Positions 25,874-32,740 of a stretch of DNA of 32,740 bases are shown piece after piece. Origin of the DNA: Sphingobacteriales bacterium (GTDB lineage Bacteria > Bacteroidota > Bacteroidia > Chitinophagales > JADIYW01); NCBI GenBank assembly GCA_016719635.1, contig JADJYT010000011.1, positions 1-32,740 on the forward strand, given 5' to 3'. The notes beneath the pieces were generated by a model that was not told where the DNA came from, made no database searches, and saw only the letters and a list, made by a program, of their open reading frames with translations. Positions within the stretch are counted from its first letter, which is position 1, and every line of letters begins with the position of its first letter. The position numbers and the translations under genes are program-made.

Positions 25874-26109
25874 ACCGGATTTCTTTTTGTCTTAATCATA
25901 AAGCGGAGGTTCAGCACAAATGTCAAAATCAGGTAAATGATAATAGGCGAACCCAGCGCGATAAAAGAGGTGTAAATAAAAAACATCCGTACCTTTTTGG
26001 AAGGAATGGATAGTTTTCTTCCAAGATACGAACATACACCATACACGCTCATTTCAATGATATCACGCAATGACCTGAACCTAAACAATTTAAACGGTTT
26101 TTCTAACAC
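25861..26109 (-). CDS. PspC-domain membrane protein
   Basis: 82 residues with a GTG start at 26109. The PspC domain reads YGVCSYLGRKLSIPSKKVRM, followed by a long hydrophobic segment FFIYTSFIALGSPIIIYLIL. Small PspC proteins are inner-membrane and linked to envelope stress in other bacteria; the role here is not known. It starts 10 bases after the DUF2851 stop and overlaps the first possible recX start by 13 bases, so the three genes are likely one transcript. Confidence 0.8.
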   Translation of the reverse strand: MLEKPFKLFRFRSLRDIIEMSVYGVCSYLGRKLSIPSKKVRMFFIYTSFIALGSPIIIYLILTFVLNLRFMIKTKRNPVWDI

Positions 26110-26118
26110 AAACTAAAG

Positions 26119-27393
26119 TTAAACATTATTCGCATATATTTTGCTGCCGGTATTGCTTAAAATCTTATGTCCGATGGCGCAATGCAGGCAACGTTTCCGG
26201 GCACAATAGTTATCGAATAATTCCATGTAAGCCTGGCTGTCAGATGCATAGTGTGAAGCAAGTTGCGCTGCCTCAAAGACAGCGGTTTTGGAATTTTGTT
26301 CCGCCGGTATCTGGCGCAACAAATCAATCGCTTTTCTATAAACTTTTCCGATAATATATTTACCATAAGCATACAACAATGGGATAAAGACATTGATTTG
26401 CAAAACCGCCTTAAAATCATGCCCCATCTTTTTGGATTTTAATTTACTCATCTTATCAAATACATAATGAGTGTCCCAATATTCCGAAACAGCAATCGTT
26501 TCGGCCATTGAATCAAAAAAATCTTCTTCGATGATTTTATGCAGCAATGGCATCTGCTGAATGAACTGCGCAAACCAGGCTAGACGAATGGTAGGGAAAG
26601 AAACGGGACGTATCCGCAGAAACTGCCATTGATGTTCGCTCATTTGTTTTAGTCCATATTTATGTTTGAGAAATAGGTACTCCTCTTTCAAATCTCTCGG
26701 ATAAATTTCCACGAAATCCTTATTCAGAAATCCGGCAACCCCGAACAATAATGCTTCCATCTGGAAACTGTGCGCCTTATGTTTCATCAATAGTTTGTAA
26801 TCCAACAACCTGGTCAGTTGCTCAAACTGTTCTTTATTGATGTGGCTGCCAAAATATTTTCCCAGCAACTGATAGCAGGTCTGCTCCCAATCACTTCCAT
26901 TTGCTGACAAATTTAAAAGAATATCTTCAGACTTTCGCTCCAATCGTTCTATGATTAACCGTTCTTTCCAATTCTCCAGCACAAAATCATCTATCGAATT
27001 TATCGAATCCCCGCAAATCAATGTTTGATGGGATTGCATCATAGCTTTATATCTGTCGAGTAAAATCATTGGGATTCGTCCGTTCAGCTCCAATGTTGGA
27101 AGTCGTTGTATCTGAACATCATTAAAGTATACCACATGTAGAATCACATTATCATACTTCCTGTCATCCTGATGACTGTGCAAATTCCAATCCGATGCAT
27201 GAACATGCAGTTCAATAGTACCTGCCAGCACCACATCATCGATTCTTATTTTTGCATTCCAAAAATCAGGACCGCCGTCCGTATTGTATTTTCCAAAATC
27301 AACAATCTGCAACTCACTCCCCAAAGTTGTTTTAAGTTCGCTTGTATTAAACAATTTATGCTGCCAGATATAATGCAATAACTGCTCTCTCAT
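26119..27393 (-). CDS. DUF2851 family protein
   Basis: 424 residues, intact, ATG 27393. The family is conserved in Bacteroidota without known function. Diagnostic parts are EQLLHYIWQHKLFN, DFGKYNTDGGPDFWNAKI, TIELHVHASDWNLHSHQDD and KYDNVILHVVYFND. A Cys/His-containing end (CARKRCLHCAIG) may bind metal, which is inference. It is the first gene of the DUF2851-PspC-recX run on the minus strand, behind the strong terminator at 27483-27514. Confidence 0.9.
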   Translation of the reverse strand: MREQLLHYIWQHKLFNTSELKTTLGSELQIVDFGKYNTDGGPDFWNAKIRIDDVVLAGTIELHVHASDWNLHSHQDDRKYDNVILHVVYFNDVQIQRLPTLELNGRIPMILLDRYKAMMQSHQTLICGDSINSIDDFVLENWKERLIIERLERKSEDILLNLSANGSDWEQTCYQLLGKYFGSHINKEQFEQLTRLLDYKLLMKHKAHSFQMEALLFGVAGFLNKDFVEIYPRDLKEEYLFLKHKYGLKQMSEHQWQFLRIRPVSFPTIRLAWFAQFIQQMPLLHKIIEEDFFDSMAETIAVSEYWDTHYVFDKMSKLKSKKMGHDFKAVLQINVFIPLLYAYGKYIIGKVYRKAIDLLRQIPAEQNSKTAVFEAAQLASHYASDSQAYMELFDNYCARKRCLHCAIGHKILSNTGSKIYANNV

Positions 27394-27482
27394 ACAGAAT
27401 CCTTTTTCTATTGAGAGACAACAAGTATTATAATTCCATAAATCCTTACCCTTTTTAACATTTAATACCGAATCTGCTCATC

Positions 27483-27514
27483 AAAAAAAAGCAATCCATG
27501 ATGGATTGCTTTTT
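27483..27514 (-). terminator. strong intrinsic terminator of the T9SS surface cluster
   Basis: GCAATCCAT (27491-27499) and ATGGATTGC (27501-27509) pair perfectly, flanked by an A8 run on the left and a T5 run on the right. On the minus strand the hairpin is followed by eight T, so it stops the OmpA gene transcript 23 bases after its restored stop. It can also act on the plus strand. Confidence 0.9.
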
Positions 27515-27536
27515 ATAAAATCATACGCTCTGTATT

Positions 27537-29868
27537 CTAGAACGGACATTGTTTACACGGGTCTACCTGCATATCGAAACGTTCGAGGATTTGAGGTTGA
27601 TGCTGCCGCCCACTACCCTGAACTCCGTCCTTCGGTTTCGCTGGTGTTCGTATTCCGAACAAGGCACACCGTCCTTACAGTCATTCCTCGGCTCTGTCTC
27701 CCCATAACCCTTCGGCTTCAGCCTCGTCTTGCCTACCCCCTGGCTATCAGCCAGTCCACCACGCTCTGCGCACGTCGCTGCGACAGCTTGATGTTGTACT
27801 CATACGGCGCTCTCGCATCCGTGTGTGAGCCGATCTCCACCACCGCATCCGGGTTCTCCTGCATGAAGCCCAGCAGTTTCGTCAGCTCCCGCTCCGACTC
27901 CTGACGGATATACCATTTGTCAAAGTCATAGTAGATATCCTTCAGCTCTATCGCTCTCATCGTATCCTCTTCCGTCGGGATTCTGTCCAGCAACACTTCC
28001 ACCTCTTTCGGGTTCACCCCGCATTTGCGGTCTATGACACATTCCCCGTCATCCTTGATCACATTCACGCTACCCGGAAGGTAGCCCTGGGAGTTCGCCA
28101 CCACGATGTAATCGCAGTCGCACCTAACCACCTCGCAGATCTTCCCGTTCGCATCCGTCGTAAACGCACGCGTCCACCCTTCACACTGGCTCGACAGCAG
28201 TATCTTCGCATTCGGCAGCGGCTCGTTGCCCTTCGGAGTCTTGCCAAGCACCGTCACGCTCATCGCATATGCCTTCGATTTCTCCAGCGGGATCTTTACA
28301 AACACCTTCCCGCCGGGGCCTACGCCCTTCGTCGTTGCCGTCACCTTATCGTTCGTCACATAACCGTCCGCCGCCGCACTGAACGTATAGTCCGTATTCC
28401 TCAGCACATTGAACTCAAACTCCCCATCGCACTCCGTCGTCGTCCGGCCCTGCTCGTTGCCGTCTGATTTCGACTTCATCACCACACTGCTCGTGCAGAT
28501 AGGCTCCCCCGTCTTCGCATCCACTACGATGCCTTCCAGATAAATGCCATCGTCCGTAAAACTATAGATGTCATCCAGTCCCTTGCCATCCGGGCGGTCG
28601 GACGTAAAATAGCCATAGCTCTTGTCCGTGCCGTAGTGCAGCCCGAAGTCGTCATAACTGCTGTTCACAGGTGCTCCGATATTGCGGATCTTGCCAAATT
28701 TGCCCGTCTTCTCATTTTTTCTCACCCGGAAGATATCCAGACCGCCAAGGCCTCCGTGTGCATCCGAGGAGAAGTACAGCTCACCGTCCTTGTCAACATA
28801 CGGGAACATCTCCCGCCCTTCCGTATTGATATCAGGACCCAGGTTCTTCGGTACTCCCCAGCTATCCCCCTCTTTCTTCGTCACATAGATATCCGTCATC
28901 CCATAGCCGCCAGGCATGTCGCTCACAAAATACAGCGTATTGCCATCCGGCGTCAGCGCAGGGTGACCCACACTGTACTCATCGTTGTTGAACGCAAAAT
29001 TCTTGTCGTTCTTCCATGTACGTCCTTCCACGTCCGATTCATAGATCTTCAGCTTCACGATCTTATCATCGCTCGACTTCACCTTCTTGTCGATATAATT
29101 ATTTCTTGTAAACAGCACCTTCCTGCTGTCCGGCGTGAACGTCAGCGTGCCTTCGTGGTACTTCGTCGCCGCATCCCCCTTCATTCGCTGGGGTTTGCCA
29201 AAACCCGTCTTGTCGCCTTTCACATACCACATATCAAAAAACTCCGTCCCCGTCCAGGTGTGCTCCCGGCTGATCGCCTTCGCACTGTCCCGCGATGAAG
29301 AATAGATCAGCCCGCCGTCAAAACTCACAGAGCTAAAATCATAACCCGCACTGTTGAACGACAGGTTCTTGACCGTATAGCGGTCACGGCTCTGCAGGTA
29401 CTGTCCGTAGTCAGAGCACGCTTTCATCTCATTGGCAGAGCGCCTGTCCTCCGGTACCTCCGCACTGTACTTCGCATACCACTTCGCAGCCTCTTCATAC
29501 TTCCCGTTCACCTGCAGCATCTGCGCATAGTACAACTTGTACTTCGGCTCCACATCTCCCTTGCTCACCGCCTTGCCATACCAGTACTCCGCCTTGTCAT
29601 AACGGGACGTCAGGCGGTAGCAGTCGCCAAGGTGCGCCATCGCACGGGCGCTGTCACGCTTCTCCAGGTAGCGCTCGTACAACGGGATCGCCTCGTGGTA
29701 CGCCAACGACTTGTACAGTTTCTCTGCTTTGCCATACCCGCCGATTTCAGGCTCCTTCGTCCCGCCGCCTTCGATGTCTTGTGCCCGCAGTGCGCCTTAC
29801 GGAAACAGCATACTGATGGTCAATACCAATAATCTGCTGATGAGAACGGTTGTCTGTTTAGTATTCAT
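27537..29868 (-). CDS. OmpA-family protein, PorE-like (TPR, propeller, CRD, OmpA)
   Basis: About 777 residues. ATG 29868 gives a signal peptide (MNTKQTTVLISRLLVLTIS), but codon 24 is TAA (29797-29799), in frame with GALRAQD after it; TAC is the likely true codon. TPR repeats cover about residues 40-130 (AYHEAIPLYERYLEKRDSA). PD40/WD40-like blades follow (GGLIYSSSRDS, HPALTPDGNTLYFVSDMPGG, GELYFSSDAHGGLGGLDIF), then two carboxypeptidase-regulatory-like folds with Cys pairs. The OmpA peptidoglycan-binding domain has YYDFDKWYIRQESEREL and VVEIGSHTDARAPYEYNIKL. The frame breaks at the GGGGG run (plus 27736-27740), restoring VDWLIARGVGKTRLKPKGYG and NRRTEFRVVG. A second break near 27600 restores LERFDMQVDPCKQCPF-stop at 27537. 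The domain order matches PorE of the T9SS. Confidence 0.9.
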
Positions 29869-29893
29869 AGCTTGCTTTATTCTTTTTTTTTCT

Positions 29894-29911
29894 TAAGCGA
29901 TTCTTCGCTTA
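29894..29911 (-). other. hairpin between porP-like and ompA-like genes
   Basis: TAAGCGA and TCGCTTA form a perfect 7-bp stem with a 4-base loop in the 70-base gap, just before the A-rich leader of the OmpA gene. It may set the ratio of the two products; only the inverted repeat supports this. Confidence 0.35.
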
Positions 29912-29938
29912 TCCTTGTTTTCCTTGTCCTTTTGTTGT

Positions 29939-30939
29939 CTAGAAATATCGCGGCGTGATCACTTTCTTCTTCTCAAATCCAAAATCATATCCCAAGATGA
30001 TCTCATGGCTCCCCGTTGTTATAATTGCCCAGCTTCGTCAGCGTGTAATCATACGAGTATCCTATCATCAATTGCTTCGTCGGCCATACTTCCAGCATCA
30101 CGTCAAAACTGTCGGCGTTCTCCAGTTTAACTCCGTTGTTCTTGTTGCCGAACGACGTGCGGTACTGCCCCCCGATATTCACCCGGTTATAAATCAACAA
30201 ACTCAGGTTAAAGTCCATCGTGTGCGGTATCTTATTCACTGACCCTGCGCTCGCCAAATAGCGGTACTGGATCTGAGGACGAATCTTCAGCACCTTGCCC
30301 GCCGGAATAACTCCTCCCACCATCGCCACAAAGTGTGCGGTGCGTTTTGAACTGCGCGTAGTGCTGCCTCTCGCTTCCAGGTCTCCCTTGATGAAGTTCG
30401 GCACACTCGCCCCTATATAAAAGTTCGGATGGTAGATGTATAAGCCCACGCCTACGTCCGGAAGCACCTTGCTCACGTTCGGTGCCGGAGATGGTTCATT
30501 TTCTGCCGTCACCTCACCCGCACCGTTGTACTTGTACCACATGATTCCCGCATTGATCCCGATGCTCAGCTTCACCTTCTTGCCCAAACCTACCCGGTAC
30601 GCATACGTCGCATTAAACTGGTTCTTGTGCTCCAGACCCAACCGGTCGTTCACAAACCAGAAACCCAGCGCAAAATGCTCGTTCTTCAGTGGGCTGTGGA
30701 TGCTGAAACTCGTCGTCTTCGGCGCCCGCTATCCCGCCCAGCTTCGTGCCCGACCACTGGTCGCGGTACAGGGCACGGATACTCAGCACTTCACGTGCTC
30801 CCGTATAGCCCGCATTCTGTGGCAGCTTGTTGTACATGAACTGCGTGTACTGCGCATCCTGCTGGCCTCGCGCTTCCAATGACAGGATCGCTACCATCAC
30901 CATAGTCGCGATTATCTGTGTACTTAGCTTTTTTATCAT
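29939..30939 (-). CDS. PorP/SprF-family T9SS outer-membrane protein (two frameshifts)
   Basis: Outer-membrane beta-barrel that helps attach or export T9SS type-B cargo. ATG 30939 gives a signal peptide (MIKKLSTQIIATMVMVAILS, cleavage near ARG-QQ). The family start QDAQYTQFMYNKLPQNAGYT is clear, followed by LYRDQWSGTKLGGIAG. One base is missing near 30719-30728; the corrected frame reads APKTTSFSIHSPLKNEHFAL, then NDRLGLEHKNQFNATYAYRV. One extra G in the run at plus 30011-30014 hides the C-terminus NNGSHEIILGYDFGFEKKKV, ending TPRYF, the usual PorP/SprF end. Restored length is about 333 residues. It lies between the adhesin and the OmpA protein, the normal order for this cargo-receptor-anchor set. 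Confidence 0.92.
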
Positions 30940-30986
30940 CGCTTTGCTCTTTTTATTTTTTTATATTCTTCCTTTCGGCAGAACGA

Positions 30987-31009
30987 AGGCAGTCCAGTTG
31001 ATACTGCCT
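30987..31009 (-). other. hairpin between adhesin and PorP genes
   Basis: AGGCAGT (30987-30993) and ACTGCCT (31003-31009) form a 7-bp stem with a 9-base loop in the 90-base gap. No T-run follows on the minus strand, so it is more likely an attenuator or processing site than a full stop. Confidence 0.35.
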
Positions 31010-31029
31010 CCTTCCGCCTTCTCCTTTAT

Positions 31030-32740
31030 TTATCTGCGCAGCGATATAAAGCCTGCCTTATTAATCTCTTCCTCGCGGCTGTTGATGTACTTCAGCACAT
31101 AGTAGTACGTGCCTTCCGGTAACGGTGAGCCCTGATAACGGCCATCCCAATCATTCAGATAGCCCTCACTGCGGTAAACCTCGATACCCCAACGGTTGTA
31201 TACATCGAACTGTACCGCTCCCTCGCCGCATGGTATCACAAACACATCGTTGATGCCATCGCCGTTCGGCGTAAACGTATTCGGGATGATACAGCCTTCC
31301 ACCGTGATGAACACCCACGCCGTGTCGCTGCCTTCAGGATCACAAATCTGATACTGGAAGCTGTCTACTCCGCCGAAACCCACTGCCGGTGTATACTCTA
31401 TCGTACCGTCTGCATTCACCAACACCGTACCGTTTGTCGGCTGCGTAACTATCGCATCCGGACACAACCGCAGGCTGTCCTCATCCGTCTGGATATCATT
31501 CTGCAACACAACTATCGTGACAGGGGTCTCCGGATCCGTACTCGTCGTATCGTTAACCGCTACTGGTGGTAAACCCGTTACCGTAATGATAACCGTCGTC
31601 TCCGTACACTCCTCCGTCTGGGTATTGCAAACTTTAATACATAATGTATCCGTCGTTTTATTAGGACCAACCGTAAATGAGACAGCCTGTTGTATCAATA
31701 GACCAGACACCATCATGGATAGTGGTGCCGCTTGTTGCGTCATCACAACTGGTTACCCCTCAACATTCATTGTGTCTGATGGTAAGAAACTGCAGATTCT
31801 AATAGACGTCTTAACGATATTGGTATCTCTGATAGTATCTGTCACAGGCGTCACATTGATATAGACCACTCCTGTATCGCACAAGCCATCGTTATCACAT
31901 ATGACTATACAGATACTGTCTATGCCATTATAATTGGTATTAGGTGTGTAGGTCAGACATACTGTATTACCGGTAACTGTTGGTCCGCTGGTTATTGTAC
32001 CATTTCCAGGTCCGCATGCCACACTTGTTGAATGTGTGTCATTCACATCAACATCTATGAATGGTATACAAACCGTAATAGTCGAATCTTCCGGTGTCGT
32101 TACTGTTGTATCCGGTACTACCGGAGGATCGTTCAGAAGTAATATTTGTATCCTAACAATTGCTGTATCACAATCTCATTGCTGTCACAAATCTGATAGA
32201 TGATACTATCCAAACCATTGTAATTGATATTTGGAATGAATACTATCTGATCGTCTGACGGGTCATTCGGTGTTCCGCCATCATTAACAGTTGCAATACC
32301 ATTTGTAGGTTGCTGTGTGATTGCTATCGTCCCTGTGTTAGGTCCGTCATCGCCAAACGTATCATTTACCAACACCGGCATAATGACACTTTCATCTTCA
32401 GGTACAATAGTACTGTCTGCATCAGCTAATGGCAGATAACAATTTGCAGCTGTAATATTGGTAGTAATTATACTATCACAACCATTTATAGCTATCAATG
32501 TATCAGTGTAGATACCAGGTGCTGTATATGTATTATTACCTACCGATATCGACTGTCCTGTACATAATGCAATGTTTTGAGTAAATAACGATTTTGGCAA
32601 TAAGGTCGTGATCGTTGTCACCACACTGTCGCAGCCATACTGGTTCGTTAAGGTCGTTACCACCGTGCCTGTATCTGCAGGGTTGCAGCTCGTTGCATTC
32701 ACCGTTACCGCATCGCTCGGCAATAAGGTCGTGATCGTTG
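31030..32740 (-). CDS. repetitive surface adhesin with T9SS type-B C-terminal domain (partial, frameshifted)
   Basis: The C-terminal part of a very large exported protein; the N-terminus lies beyond the window. Order on the minus strand: 41-residue repeats (QYGCDSVVTTITTLLP), then TYTAPGIYTDTLIAINGCDS, then Ig/cadherin-like modules. Each module has a PEDESV- or PEDSTI-like start, VNDT, TYTPNTNYNGIDSICIVICD or TPAVGFGGVDSFQYQICD, ending in Asp-rich calcium-site style loops. The end is the gliding-motility-associated type-B domain: CIIPNTFTPNGDGINDVFVI, VYNRWGIEVYRSEGYLNDWD and LPEGTYYYVLKYINS. Frame changes are near 31690, 31750 and 32175. Restoring the last gives AIVRIQILLLNDPPVVPDTT. It is the cargo partner of the downstream PorP/SprF protein. 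Confidence 0.9.
32596..32740 (-). repeat. 123-bp (41-codon) repeat unit in the adhesin gene
   Basis: The 22 bases at 32596-32617 recur exactly at 32719-32740, offset by 123 bases = 41 codons. The encoded unit has the Cys-rich pattern TSCNPADTGTVVTTLTNQYG, then CDSVVTTITTLLP. The window ends at the start of the next repeat, so a longer array is expected outside. Confidence 0.7.

Noticed and set aside
28636..29298. 220-residue plus-strand frame opposite the OmpA-like gene
   Set aside because: His/Arg-rich shadow frame caused by the GC-ending codons of the real gene on the minus strand.

Overview
The window looks like chromosomal DNA of a Bacteroidota (Bacteroidetes) bacterium, probably on the Chitinophagales/Saprospirales side. 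The evidence is: gliding genes gldD and gldE next to ssb and mutY; a PorP/SprF protein, an OmpA/PorE-like protein and proteins with type IX secretion (T9SS) C-terminal domains; many small lipoproteins whose lipobox Cys is followed by Lys-Lys; and promoters of the form TTG-N17-19-TAnnTTTG. No rRNA, tRNA, CRISPR array, phage or insertion-sequence transposase was seen. Organism placement is inference from gene content only.

Layout. 0.1-3.6 kb: a YugP-type membrane zinc peptidase, then rplM-rpsI-rpsB-tsf, all with many frameshifts. 3.7-8.0 kb: a lipoprotein gene, pyrH, a T9SS-exported protein on the opposite strand, then frr; the usual rpsB-tsf-pyrH-frr order is kept but split by two accessory genes. 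8.1-10.9 kb (minus strand): an HU-type protein, a TPR protein, a 29-residue AURKAIP1/COX24-like basic protein and ribonuclease G. 11.4-17.1 kb (plus strand): mutY, ssb, gldE, gldD, recG. 17.2-18.9 kb: a small AT-rich accessory island with a broken HEPN-like gene, a broken lipoprotein gene and two families of palindromic repeats. 19.0-22.0 kb: a Crp/Fnr regulator, an AlkB-type alkane monooxygenase with a palindromic FNR-like site upstream, and a sialidase lipoprotein. 22.4-24.9 kb: a small helical protein, a GNAT remnant and three lipoproteins. 25.0-27.4 kb (minus): DUF2851, PspC, recX, RidA. 27.5-32.7 kb (minus): a T9SS surface cluster of a repetitive adhesin with a type-B CTD (running off the window end), PorP/SprF, and an OmpA/PorE-like protein, closed by a strong terminator.

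Reading quality. Many genes, including essential ones, carry single-base frameshifts, often in homopolymer runs (for example recG, the Crp/Fnr gene, gldD and the OmpA gene). Rejoining the frames restores normal family sequences. I therefore treat most breaks as sequence error, not as pseudogenes, and give the span of the restored gene. The exceptions that may be real lesions are the GNAT gene, with an internal deletion, and the HEPN-like gene.

The least explained part is the 17.8-18.9 kb island. It holds two near-identical long palindromic elements of about 150-160 bp, one degenerate half copy and two copies of a shorter palindrome around accessory genes. The best regulatory lead is the palindromic site at 19602-19621, centred near -43 of the alkB promoter and next to a Crp/Fnr gene.
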